Source: Leifsonia poae
GTDB taxonomy: Bacteria > Actinomycetota > Actinomycetes > Actinomycetales > Microbacteriaceae
NCBI RefSeq assembly: GCF_027921845.1
Contig: NZ_BSEN01000006.1
Coordinates: forward strand, 101,480-165,479
DNA: 64,000 nucleotides
Direction: 5' to 3'
Shown here: positions 33,819 through 41,896 of the stretch, one piece after another
How the letters are laid out: every line of letters begins with the position of its first letter
How positions within the stretch are numbered: the first letter of the stretch is position 1
The notes under the pieces: model-generated
Seen by the model: the letters and a program-made list of their open reading frames with translations, nothing else
What the model was told of the DNA's origin: nothing
The model's database searches: none
Position numbers and translations under genes: made by a program

Positions 33819-34973
33819 TCAGCGGCTCTGGACCGCCGCGAAGAACGTGCGGATGTCGGCGGCGAGCACCTCGGGACGCTCCAGGGCCGCGTAGTGGCCG
33901 CCGGTCTCGAACTCCGACCAGTGCACGATGTTGTCGTTGTCCCGCTCGGCGAACGTCCGCACCGACTTGAAGTCGTCCGAGAAGACCGCGACGCCCACCG
34001 GCGAGTGGTTGACCGCGGGCTCGGCTCCGGCGTGCGCCTCCTCGTAGTGGTAGCGCCCCATCGTGGCCGAGGTGTTCGTGAACCACTCGAGCGACGCCTC
34101 CGTGAGGATCTGCTCGGTCGTCACGAGGCTCGTGCCGTTGCCGAACGACTGGAACAGCTCGTTCCAGGCGAGCTGGCCGATCGGCGAGTCGGACACCCCG
34201 ACCGCGACGGTCTGCGGACGGCTCGAGTTGATCGCGTTGTAGCCCCCGACCGACTGGAACCACTCCATGTGCTCGAGGGCGGCGTAGTCCTTCGGCTCCA
34301 GCTTCTCGAACTCCGCGGGGTCGCCCGACGGGAATGAGAACAGCTGCAGCACGTGAGATCCGAGGAAGCCCTCCGGAGCGAGCAGTCCGAGCTCGCGGCC
34401 GACCATCGCACCGCCGTCGCTGCCGTGCACCCCGTAGCTGTCGTATCCGAGCCCGCGCATCAGCGTGTCGAACGTGCGCGCGACCCTCGCCATCGTCCAG
34501 CCGCGGTCGACGACCGGAGTGCTGAACCCGAAGCCCGGCAGAGAGGGGACGACCACCGTGAAGGCGTCTTCGGCGCGGCCGCCGTGGGCCACCGGGTCGA
34601 CCAGCGGGCCGATCAGGTCGAGGAAGTCGACGAAGCTGCCGGGGTAGGTGTGGACGAGGAGGAGCGGGGTCGCGTCCTCCTCCGCCGACGGCACGTGCAG
34701 GAAGTGGGTGTTCTGCCCGTCGATCTCGGCGACGTACTGCGGGAAGGCGTTGATCCGCTCCTCCTGCGCGCGCCAGTCGAAGTCGTTCGCCCAGGTCGTG
34801 GCGACCTCGCGCAGATAGGAGTTCGGCACCCCGTACTGCCAGTCGTCCTCGTCGGGAACGGGCCGGGGGAGACGCGTACGGGCGAGGCGCTCGTGCAGGT
34901 CGGTGAGGTCGTCGTCGGAGATGGCGACTCGGAAAGGGGCGATGGTTCCGATGGTGCTCGTCTGCGTGGTCAT
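33819..34973 (-). CDS. Epoxide hydrolase (EHN-type alpha/beta hydrolase)
   Basis: A 384-residue enzyme with the N-terminal epoxide-hydrolase domain (APFRVAISDDDLTDLHERLARTRLPRP), then the hydrolase fold. The oxyanion loop is HTYPGS rather than the usual HGWPGS. Nucleophile Asp186 is in HGSDGGAMVGRELG, and the catalytic His in ETGGHYAALERPE. ATG 34973 is strongly preferred; a frame-open extension upstream overlaps the divergent regulator. It shares its promoter region with the WYL regulator, which probably controls it. Confidence 0.92.
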   Translation of the reverse strand: MTTQTSTIGTIAPFRVAISDDDLTDLHERLARTRLPRPVPDEDDWQYGVPNSYLREVATTWANDFDWRAQEERINAFPQYVAEIDGQNTHFLHVPSAEEDATPLLLVHTYPGSFVDFLDLIGPLVDPVAHGGRAEDAFTVVVPSLPGFGFSTPVVDRGWTMARVARTFDTLMRGLGYDSYGVHGSDGGAMVGRELGLLAPEGFLGSHVLQLFSFPSGDPAEFEKLEPKDYAALEHMEWFQSVGGYNAINSSRPQTVAVGVSDSPIGQLAWNELFQSFGNGTSLVTTEQILTEASLEWFTNTSATMGRYHYEEAHAGAEPAVNHSPVGVAVFSDDFKSVRTFAERDNDNIVHWSEFETGGHYAALERPEVLAADIRTFFAAVQSR

Positions 34974-34992
34974 GGCTTCACTGTAGAAAGCT

Positions 34993-35015
34993 AATAGGAC
35001 GATACAGTTCCTATT
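34993..35015. promoter_or_regulatory. Inverted repeat AATAGGA/TCCTATT between epoxide hydrolase and WYL regulator
   Basis: AATAGGA (34993-34999) and TCCTATT (35009-35015) are perfect 7-bp arms with a 9-bp spacer in the 69-bp divergent promoter. AT-rich sequence here stands out. It is the natural candidate operator for the WYL regulator and may also overlap the promoter -10 regions. Confidence 0.6.
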
Positions 35016-35042
35016 CATCCGGGTTCGTGCAAGGCTTTTCGC

Positions 35043-35993
35043 GTGACCGACACCGCCGCCCGATTGCTGCGAATCCTGGGCCTGCTGCAGGTCCGCCCGG
35101 CCTGGACGGCGCCCGAGCTGGCCGACCGTCTGGGCGTGAGCACGCGCACGATCCGCGCCGACATCGACCGCCTGCGCACGCTCGATTACCCGGTGGATGC
35201 GGTGCGGGGCCCGGCCGGCCACTACCGGCTCGGCGCGGGGGCGAAGCTGCCACCGCTGCTCCTCGATGACGAGGAGGCGGTTGCGGTCACCGTCGGGCTG
35301 CGCGCGGTGACCGGCATCAGCGGCATCGAGGAGAGCAGCGCGCGGGCGCTGGCGAAGCTCGACCAGGTGCTTCCGAGCCACGTGCGCGCCAAGGTGACCG
35401 CGATGAACGAGACGGTCTCGAAGGCCCCGGAGAACACCGGGAGCAACGTGGCCGACCCCGAGGTCGACGCGGACGTGCTCGCCGCGATCGCCACGGCCAT
35501 CCACGACCGGCACTGGCTGCGCTTCGACGATCGGGGGGAGCCGCGGGTCGTCGAGCCGTATCGCCTGGTGAACTGGCAGCGCCGCTGGTACCTCGTGGCC
35601 CGGCACGCGCAGACCGCCGAGTGGAACGCGTACCGGGTGGACTGGCTGCGCCTCCGGATGCCGACCCGTCGTCCGTTCGAGCCGCGTCCGCTCGAGGGCG
35701 AGGACTACCCGAGCTTCGTGCTGCGCACGGTCGCCTTCGGTGGCTGGAGCGTCCACACGCGCATCACGGTGTACGCGCCGGCCGCCGAGGTGCTCGCGCG
35801 GATCAATGCGGCCGTCGGCGTGGTCGAGCCCATCGACGACGAGACCTGCGTGCTCGTCACGGGCGGCGACAGCGTCGAGGTGATCGCCGTCTACATCGGG
35901 ATGCTCGGCCTCGACTTCCACGTCGACGGGCCCCCCGCGCTGGTGGAGCACCTGCGGGTGCTCGGCGCGCGGTACGCCCGCGCCGCCGGCTGA
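35043..35993 (+). CDS. YafY/WYL-domain transcriptional regulator
   Basis: A 316-residue regulator with an N-terminal HTH_11 (LLRILGLLQVRPAWTAPELADRLGVSTRTIRADIDRLR), a WYL domain around residues 140-215 (VVEPYRLVNWQRRWYLVARHAQTAEWNAYRVDWL) and a WCX C-terminal extension. WYL domains sense nucleic acid or small ligands. The start is GTG 35043. Divergence from the epoxide hydrolase suggests local control. Confidence 0.93.
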   Translation: MTDTAARLLRILGLLQVRPAWTAPELADRLGVSTRTIRADIDRLRTLDYPVDAVRGPAGHYRLGAGAKLPPLLLDDEEAVAVTVGLRAVTGISGIEESSARALAKLDQVLPSHVRAKVTAMNETVSKAPENTGSNVADPEVDADVLAAIATAIHDRHWLRFDDRGEPRVVEPYRLVNWQRRWYLVARHAQTAEWNAYRVDWLRLRMPTRRPFEPRPLEGEDYPSFVLRTVAFGGWSVHTRITVYAPAAEVLARINAAVGVVEPIDDETCVLVTGGDSVEVIAVYIGMLGLDFHVDGPPALVEHLRVLGARYARAAG

Positions 35994-36008
35994 CGCCACC
36001 TGCCGGGG

Positions 36009-36069
36009 CGTCGTTTGCCACTTGTGGTGGTTATCCGGGGCTCGTGACAACCACTACTGGCAAACGACG
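36009..36069. repeat. Intergenic palindrome, TCGTTTGCCA family (copy 1)
   Basis: CGTCGTTTGCCA (36009-36020) and TGGCAAACGACG (36058-36069) are perfect 12-bp arms; the interior adds partial pairing of GTGGTT with AACCAC. It separates the convergent WYL regulator and MFS genes, so it may also act as a terminator. Two related elements lie at 59.5-59.7 kb. Confidence 0.85.
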
Positions 36070-36115
36070 GTATGCCTCCGTGGAGTTGCGCGCCGGCGCG
36101 CCTGGGTGAGCCGGG

Positions 36116-37384
36116 TCAGGCCGCGTTCTCGGTGGCGGGTTCCGGGGTGCCGGCACGCGGCCGTGACGACTCGCGAACGGCGGGCGCCGCGAGGAAGGCC
36201 GCCACCAGCAGCACGAGGATCAGGTACAGGGCGTTGAGGAGTCCGAACTCCTTGCCGAGGAAGCCGATCACCGGAGGGCCGACCAGGAACGCGCAGTAGC
36301 CGATGATCGCCACCGCGCTCACCCGGGCGGCCGGGTTCGCGGCGCCGTCGGCAGCAGCGGACATCCCGAGCGGGAAGCCGAGCGAGACGCCGAAGCCCCA
36401 GAGCACGGTTCCCACGACGACCAGCCAGAGCGGGCCGCCGAGGATGAAGATGAGGAGACCGACGGCGCCGAGTCCTGCCGTGATCCGGATGGCGGCGACG
36501 CGGCCGATCAGGTCGACGAGCGGCCCGCCCAGCACGCGACCGACCGTCATCGCGACGACGAAGAAACCGAACACCACCGCGCCCGTCGAGTTGGTCTGGC
36601 CGTGCCCGTCGACGGTCGCCAGCGAGATCCAGTCGTTGGCGGATCCCTCGCCGAACGCCATGCCGAGCATCACGACGCCGATCAGGATGAGGCGCCAGTC
36701 GGCCCACACAGCGAGGCTCTCGCGCATCCGCTGGCCGAACGGCACCTTCGGCGCAGCCACCGCTTCGTCGCCGAGGTCGGCCTCGCGCGGGATGTAGCGG
36801 ACGGCGACGACGGCGATCACCGCGATCACGACGGCGACAGCGATGAGGTGCCACGACACGTCGATGCTCAGGGCGGCGGATGCGGCGCCGATGCCGGCTC
36901 CGAGCACGGTGCCGAGGCTGAAGAAGGCGTGCATCAGCGGCATCAGCGTCTTGCCGATCTCCCGCTCGACGGCGGTTCCTTCGACGTTCATCATCACGTC
37001 GACCATCCCGTTGCCGAAGCCGAGCAGCACGAGGCCGATGGCGACGAGGGGAACGGAGTGGGCGATGGAGGTTCCGACGCCGACGAACACGAGGCCGACG
37101 GAGACGATCATCAGGCCGGACACCATGCCCTTGTGCGGCCCGAAGCGCACGAGCACCGGCGACGAGACGGCGAGGCCGACGATCGCGCCGACCGACATCC
37201 CGAGGATGAGCAGGCCGACCGACGACGGGTCCTTGCCGAACCCGAGCCCGTCGCGCACGCCGGGGATGCGCGCCACCCAGGTGGCCATCGCCGTGCCGCT
37301 CAGGATGAAGATCACGAACACGGCATTGCGCCAGGCCACCAGCTCTCGGCGGCTGCGCATGGGGGTCGGGGTCGTCTGTGACAT
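36116..37384 (-). CDS. MFS transporter, YbjJ-like
   Basis: A 422-residue, 12-helix transporter of the YbjJ-type MFS branch. It begins AVFVIFILSGTAMATWVARIPGVRDGLG, has LGFGNGMVDVMMNVEGTAVE after helix 4 (a family hallmark) and GEGSANDWISL at the start of the second half. It is divergent from a LacI regulator, with tandem operators between, which suggests a sugar or other metabolite substrate. The C-terminal 25 residues are disordered. Confidence 0.92.
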   Translation of the reverse strand: MSQTTPTPMRSRRELVAWRNAVFVIFILSGTAMATWVARIPGVRDGLGFGKDPSSVGLLILGMSVGAIVGLAVSSPVLVRFGPHKGMVSGLMIVSVGLVFVGVGTSIAHSVPLVAIGLVLLGFGNGMVDVMMNVEGTAVEREIGKTLMPLMHAFFSLGTVLGAGIGAASAALSIDVSWHLIAVAVVIAVIAVVAVRYIPREADLGDEAVAAPKVPFGQRMRESLAVWADWRLILIGVVMLGMAFGEGSANDWISLATVDGHGQTNSTGAVVFGFFVVAMTVGRVLGGPLVDLIGRVAAIRITAGLGAVGLLIFILGGPLWLVVVGTVLWGFGVSLGFPLGMSAAADGAANPAARVSAVAIIGYCAFLVGPPVIGFLGKEFGLLNALYLILVLLVAAFLAAPAVRESSRPRAGTPEPATENAA

Positions 37385-37423
37385 GCTCGGTCCTGCGGTT
37401 CGGTGATGCTCGGAAAATGGGGC

Positions 37424-37451
37424 TCGAATCGATTCGATCGAAACGATTCGA
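37424..37451. promoter_or_regulatory. Two abutting LacI-type operators
   Basis: TCGAATCGATTCGA (37424-37437) is a perfect palindrome, and TCGAAACGATTCGA (37438-37451) repeats it directly with one mismatch. They lie 39 bp upstream of the MFS start and 14 bp upstream of the lacI GTG, so the second operator would cover the lacI promoter or leader. The central CG fits LacI-family recognition. Confidence 0.8.
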
Positions 37452-37465
37452 CTAAGCTACCACAC

Positions 37466-38545
37466 GTGAACGACACAAGCACCGCCTCCGTCGCCCGTCC
37501 CACCCTTGCGGCGGTCGCCCGGCTGGCCGGCGTCTCCAACTCGACCGCGTCGCTGGCGTTCAGCGGCACGGGGCCCGTCTCCGACGCCACCCGCGACCGT
37601 GTGCTGGCCGCCGCCAAAGAGCTCAACTACGCGGGTCCCGACCCCCGCGCCCGCTCGCTGCGCCGTGGGCGCTCGGGCATCGTCGGGGTCGTCATGGAAG
37701 AGCGCGTGCGCGACGCTTTCCGCGATCCGATCAAGATCGCCCTGCTCGACGGCATCACCGAGGAGATCGCCGCGATCGACGCGGGCCTGCTGATCCTCAC
37801 CGACGCGGGCGAGGCCGCCCAGCGCATCGGGGACGCGCCGATGGATGCCGTGGTGCTCATCGGCTGCAGCCCCCGCCTCGACGAGTCGGTCGCCATGCTT
37901 CGCCAGCGCGGCATCCCGCTCGTGGCCATCGAGGGCGACCCCAGCGACGGCGTGCTCACGATCGGGCAGGACAACCGGGAGGCCACCCGCGTCGCCGCCG
38001 AGCATCTGCGCGAGCTCGGGCACCGCGACGTGGCACTGGTGACGCTCTCACTCGACCGCGACCGCACCCGCGGACCCCTCACGCCCGACCGCGTCGCCGC
38101 CGGCAGCTCGAACACCACGCTCGAACGCCTGGCCGGGGCGCGCGATGTGTTCCCGGATGCGGGCGGCTACGTGACGCGCGGCTCCTTCGTCGAGGAGGGC
38201 CGCCTGGCGGGGCACGCGCTGCTCGATGATCCCTCCGGGCGCCCGACGGCGATCATCGCGCAGAGCGACCTGCTCGCGGCGGGCGTCATCCGTGCGGCCG
38301 AGGAGATCGGCCTGTCCGTGCCCGACGACGTGAGCGTCGTCGGGTTCGACGGCGTGCGCGTCGACGGCCTCTGGCCCTACGACCTCACGACGCTGGTGCA
38401 GCCGGCCATCGACAAGGGCCGCGCGGCCGGCAGTGCGATCGTGGACATGCTCGAGGGCTCGGTGGCGCATCCCGCGACCTTCACGAGCGTGTTCCACCTC
38501 GGCAACACCACGGCCGCGCCGCGCGCCGCCGCGCCCGGCGCCTGA
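37466..38545 (+). CDS. LacI-family transcriptional regulator
   Basis: A 359-residue repressor. The HTH (PTLAAVARLAGVSNSTASLAFSGTGPVSDATRDRVLAAAKELNY) includes the hinge, followed by a periplasmic-binding-type core with GIVGVVMEE, VVLIGCSPRLDE and GVSVVGFDG-like DVSVVGFDGVRVD. GTG 37466 sits immediately before the HTH. It likely controls the divergent MFS gene and itself through 37424-37451. The C-terminus is Ala/Pro-rich, and its stop is in a duplicated segment. Confidence 0.93.
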   Translation: MNDTSTASVARPTLAAVARLAGVSNSTASLAFSGTGPVSDATRDRVLAAAKELNYAGPDPRARSLRRGRSGIVGVVMEERVRDAFRDPIKIALLDGITEEIAAIDAGLLILTDAGEAAQRIGDAPMDAVVLIGCSPRLDESVAMLRQRGIPLVAIEGDPSDGVLTIGQDNREATRVAAEHLRELGHRDVALVTLSLDRDRTRGPLTPDRVAAGSSNTTLERLAGARDVFPDAGGYVTRGSFVEEGRLAGHALLDDPSGRPTAIIAQSDLLAAGVIRAAEEIGLSVPDDVSVVGFDGVRVDGLWPYDLTTLVQPAIDKGRAAGSAIVDMLEGSVAHPATFTSVFHLGNTTAAPRAAAPGA

Positions 38546-38572
38546 CGGCGGCCCCGCCGCGCCCGGCACCTG
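38526..38572 (+). repeat. Direct repeat spanning the lacI stop codon
   Basis: CCGCCGCGCCCGGCGCCTG (38526-38544) recurs as CCGCCGCGCCCGGCACCTG (38554-38572), one mismatch in 19 bp, period 28. The first copy runs into the TGA (38543-38545). Confidence 0.8.
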
Positions 38573-38596
38573 CCCGCCGACGCGCTACCCCACCTT

Positions 38597-38990
38597 CGTA
38601 ACTCCGGAACATCGGCCCACAATCCGGTCCGGCTTCCGGAGTTGTGCCGATCCGGACGGCGTGTCGACCCGACCTTCCGGCGTTGTGCGTGTGACCGGAT
38701 GCTGCTGCGACCAGACCGGGGCCACCGGCGCCCGGGCCTTCCGTTCGCAACTCCGGAACATGCGCCCTGATCCGGTCCGGCTTCCGGAGTTGTGCCGATC
38801 CGAGCGGCGTGTCGACCCGACCTTCCGGAGTTGTGCGCGTGACCGGATGCTGCTGCGACCAGACCGGGGCCACCTGCGCGCCGCCCCACCTTCGTGACTC
38901 CGGAACATCCGCTGCCGATCCGGTCCAGCGTCCGGAGTTGCGCCGATCCGAGCGGCGTGTCGACCCGACCTTCCGGAGTTGTGCGGGCGA
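38597..38990. repeat. Three tandem ~148-bp units of the CACAACTCCGGAAC family (locus 2)
   Basis: The motif AACTCCGGAAC starts at 38600, 38749 and (as GACTCCGGAAC) 38896, giving periods of 149 and 147 bp. Each unit continues with a facing TTCCGGAGTTG about 35-40 bp later, then CGATCC(G)GAG/ACGGCGTGTCGACC, a second TTCCGGAGTTGTG, and (units 1-2) GACCGGATGCTGCTGCGACC. The 566-bp gap between lacI and the M20 gene is filled by this array up to about 38990, and the remainder is unremarkable high-GC sequence. Any long open frames here are by-products of the repeat. Confidence 0.9.
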
Positions 38991-39111
38991 GCGGACCCTT
39001 CGCGCTCCCGGCCCCGCGAGCATCCGGAGCCAGGGGAGAGCGACCCGACCCCGCCGCGCGTCGAACGGGTCGAGCATCCGAACCCGCCGGGGCGCCGCAT
39101 AGGGTGGACGC

Positions 39112-40326
39112 ATGGATCTCGAAGCCCTGTACCGTGACCTCCACAGCCACCCCGAGCTCGCGTTCGCCGAGCTTCGCACCGCAGGGATCGTCGCCGATCA
39201 CCTGACCGGTTTCGGCCTCGAGGTCGTCACCGGGATCGGCGGGACCGGCGTCGTCGGGATCCTGCGCAACGGCGACGGCCCCACCGTTCTGCTGCGCGCC
39301 GACATGGATGCGCTTCCGGTGCGGGAGGAGACCGGCCTGGAGTGGGCGTCGACGCAGACCGTCGTCGATGAGACGGGAGCGACCGTTCCCGTCATGCACG
39401 CCTGCGGCCACGACATCCACATCACGTGCCTGCTGGGCGCGGTCGAGGCGCTCGCCGATTCCCGGTCCGAGTGGTCGGGCACCCTCGTCGCGCTGTTCCA
39501 GCCGGCCGAGGAGCACGGCGGCGGCGCACAGGTGATGGTCGAGGACGGCCTGTACGAGAAGGTTCCGACGCCGGATGTCGTGCTCGGTCAGCACGTCACG
39601 CCGCTCCCGAGCGGGATGCTCGGCGCGCACTCCGGCGCCGCGATGGCGGCCGTCGACACGATGGAGGTCACGCTGCACGGTCGCGGCGGGCACGGGTCGC
39701 GTCCGGAGACGACGATCGACCCGGTGGTGATGGCGGCCGCGACGGTCCTGCGTCTGCAGACCGTCGTCTCGCGTGAGATCGCGCCGCAGGACACCGCGGT
39801 CGTGACCGTCGGATCGCTGCACGCGGGGAGCGCGAACAACATCATCGCGCCGAAGGCGACGCTCGGCATCAGCATGCGCAGTTTCAGCGAGGAAGTCCGC
39901 GAGCGGGTGCTCGGCGCGGTCGACCGGATCGTCCGGGCCGAGGCGGCCGCATCCGGTGCCGTCGAAGAGCCGACCGTGAAGTTCGGCGAGCGGTACCCGG
40001 TCACGGTGAACGAGCCCGAGGCGACGGCGCGGGTGACGGCGGCGTTCACGTCCGAGTTCGGGGAAGACCGGATCTTCGATCCCGGCGCGATCTCGGGCAG
40101 CGAAGACGTGGGCAACCTCGCCACGGCGGCGGGCGTTCCGCTCGTCTACTGGATGCTCGGCGGCGGCGACCCCGCGACCGTCGCGGCGGCCATGGCGGCG
40201 GGAACGGTCGACACGGACATCCCGTCGAACCACTCGCCATACTTCGCGCCCCTCGCGCAGCCGACGATCGACACCGGCGTGCGCGCGCTCGTCGTCGCTG
40301 CCCGGGAGTGGCTGACGGAGCACTGA
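39112..40326 (+). CDS. M20-family metal-dependent amidohydrolase
   Basis: A 404-residue hydrolase of the M20D (amidohydrolase/IAA-amino acid hydrolase-like) family. It opens LYRDLHSHPELAFAE, then LLRADMDALPVREETG, MHACGHDIHITCLLGA (the Cys and His metal ligands), FQPAEEHGGGAQVMVEDG (catalytic Glu pair), and a lid domain with HGRGGHGSRPE. NHSPYFAP near the C-terminus supplies the last metal His. Substrates in the family include N-acyl amino acids and hippurate. It is isolated from neighbours by repeats on both sides. Confidence 0.92.
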   Translation: MDLEALYRDLHSHPELAFAELRTAGIVADHLTGFGLEVVTGIGGTGVVGILRNGDGPTVLLRADMDALPVREETGLEWASTQTVVDETGATVPVMHACGHDIHITCLLGAVEALADSRSEWSGTLVALFQPAEEHGGGAQVMVEDGLYEKVPTPDVVLGQHVTPLPSGMLGAHSGAAMAAVDTMEVTLHGRGGHGSRPETTIDPVVMAAATVLRLQTVVSREIAPQDTAVVTVGSLHAGSANNIIAPKATLGISMRSFSEEVRERVLGAVDRIVRAEAAASGAVEEPTVKFGERYPVTVNEPEATARVTAAFTSEFGEDRIFDPGAISGSEDVGNLATAAGVPLVYWMLGGGDPATVAAAMAAGTVDTDIPSNHSPYFAPLAQPTIDTGVRALVVAAREWLTEH

Positions 40327-40369
40327 CCCAGCACTGACAGCACTGACAGCACTGACGCAGCACTGACGC
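40319..40369 (+). repeat. Short tandem repeats of AGCACTGAC spanning the M20 stop
   Basis: Five copies of AGCACTGA separated by 1-3 bases (starts 40319, 40330, 40339, 40348, 40359). The first copy contains the last codons and the TGA (40324-40326), so each further copy carries another TGA in a different frame. Confidence 0.92.
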
Positions 40370-40379
40370 CGACGGGATG

Positions 40380-40471
40380 CGCACAACTCCGGACGATCGA
40401 GACGACGCGGCGACCGGATCCGCACAACTCCGGAACATCGGGCGTAGCCGCGCGAGAGTTCCGGAATTGCG
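40380..40471. repeat. CACAACTCCGGAAC-family repeats (locus 3)
   Basis: GCACAACTCCGGA at 40380, CGCACAACTCCGGAAC at 40421 and the facing AGTTCCGGAATTGCG at about 40457 fill the gap between the convergent M20 and MATE genes. Confidence 0.85.
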
Positions 40472-40486
40472 AACGAGCGGCAGCGC

Positions 40487-41821
40487 TCAGGCGGTCGCGC
40501 CGGCGCGCATCCACCGCGTCGTTCGTGCGCGCAGCCCCAGGGTGAGCGCGCGGGCGCCGATGTACCCGAACGCGAACGCCGCCGTCAGCCACGCCAGCCC
40601 GGATGCGTCGTGGCCGCCCCACGCGCCCACTGCCAGCGCCATCGGCACGAAGACCGCCACGTTCGTCAGCCCGGTCAGCGCCAGGTACCGCGCGTCGCCG
40701 GCACCGATCAGCACCCCGTCGAGCACGAAGACGTAACCGCCGAGCGGAGCGCCGATCCCGATGATCGCCAGCGAGACCGGCAGCAGCAGCGCCACGGACG
40801 GGTCGCTCGTGAACAGCGCGGCGGCGAACGGGCTGGTCACCACGACGATGGCGCCCAGCACGATCCCCGCGCCGACGCCCCACTGGAGGCAGCGCCGCAG
40901 GATCGCGCGCACGGTCTCCAGTTCACCGGCTCCGAGTCCCTTGCCGATCAGCGCCTGAGCGGCGATCGCCAGCGCATCGAGGGCGAACGCCACCGTGGCG
41001 AAGACCGTCATCGTCACCTGGAAGGCAGCCAGTTCATCCGGTCCCAGTCGCGTCGCGGTGAACACGGCGAGCAGCATCGCCGCTCGCAGGCTCGCCGTTC
41101 GCAGAAAGAGCCAGCCGCCCGAGCGGGCGGTGTGCGTGAGCCCGGTGTGATGGGGGAGCAGCGGGGCGCCGACGCGGCGCGCGTGCCGGGCGACGATCAC
41201 CAGGTAGACGATCACCATCGCCCATTGGGCGGCCACCGTTCCGATCGCCGAGCCGGCGATGCCGAGGCCCAGGCCGTAGATGAAGAGGAAGTTGAGCAGG
41301 ATGTTCACCGCGAACCCGCCTACGGCGACGGCGAGCGGCGTGCGGGTGTCCTGGAGCCCGCGCAGCAGGCCCGTCGCGGCGAAGACGAGCAGCATGGCCG
41401 GGAGGCCGAGCATCGAGAGCTCGAGGTAGCGCGTGGCGGCGGCCGCGACATCCGCGGGCGCGCCGAACAGGCTGACCAGGGCGGGCGACGCGAACCAGCC
41501 ACCCACCGCCAGCACGATTCCGAGACCGACCGCGAGCCAGCATCCGTCGATGCCGGCCGCGACGGCCCCGCGCTCGTCGCCCGAGCCCAGCCGCCGGGCG
41601 ACGGCGGGCGTCGTGCTGTAGGCGAGGAAGACCATCAGGCCGACGATCGTCTGCAGGATCGCGCTCGCGATACCGAGACCCGCCAGGGGTGTCACACCCA
41701 GGTGCCCGACCATCGCCGAGTCGGCGAGCAGGAAGATCGGTTCGGCGACGAGAGCACCGAGCGCCGGCACGGCGAGACGGAGGATGTCCCGGTCGACCGG
41801 GCGGCGTTGGAGGAGATTCAC
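40487..41821 (-). CDS. MATE-family (DinF-like) efflux transporter
   Basis: A 444-residue, 12-helix exporter of the DinF branch. The N-terminus RDILRLAVPALGALVAEPIFLLADSAMVGHLG is diagnostic. The second half begins RTASLRAAMLLAVFTATRLGPDELAAFQV, and LGLRGLQDTRTPL-like ATGLLRGLQDTRTPLAVA marks helix 5. It probably exports cationic or hydrophobic compounds by ion antiport. The short promoter region faces the MBL gene at 41897. Confidence 0.94.
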   Translation of the reverse strand: MNLLQRRPVDRDILRLAVPALGALVAEPIFLLADSAMVGHLGVTPLAGLGIASAILQTIVGLMVFLAYSTTPAVARRLGSGDERGAVAAGIDGCWLAVGLGIVLAVGGWFASPALVSLFGAPADVAAAATRYLELSMLGLPAMLLVFAATGLLRGLQDTRTPLAVAVGGFAVNILLNFLFIYGLGLGIAGSAIGTVAAQWAMVIVYLVIVARHARRVGAPLLPHHTGLTHTARSGGWLFLRTASLRAAMLLAVFTATRLGPDELAAFQVTMTVFATVAFALDALAIAAQALIGKGLGAGELETVRAILRRCLQWGVGAGIVLGAIVVVTSPFAAALFTSDPSVALLLPVSLAIIGIGAPLGGYVFVLDGVLIGAGDARYLALTGLTNVAVFVPMALAVGAWGGHDASGLAWLTAAFAFGYIGARALTLGLRARTTRWMRAGATA

Positions 41822-41896
41822 GACGGCCTCACGCTATCGCGACCGGGCGACAGGCTGCACCGACACTTCCGGCGCCCCTTCGCGTAGCATCGGCCC

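Noticed and set aside
34974..36050. N-terminal extension of the epoxide hydrolase frame by 359 codons
   Set aside because: It runs antisense through the WYL regulator. The ATG at 34973 starts exactly at the EHN domain.
38597..38990. CRISPR array
   Set aside because: Units are about 148 bp with no short constant repeat separated by unique spacers, and no cas gene is present.
38481..40425. Long open frames across the repeat region and antisense to the M20 gene
   Set aside because: They arise from the ~148-bp repeat units, whose identical peptides recur, and from the reverse frame of the M20 gene.
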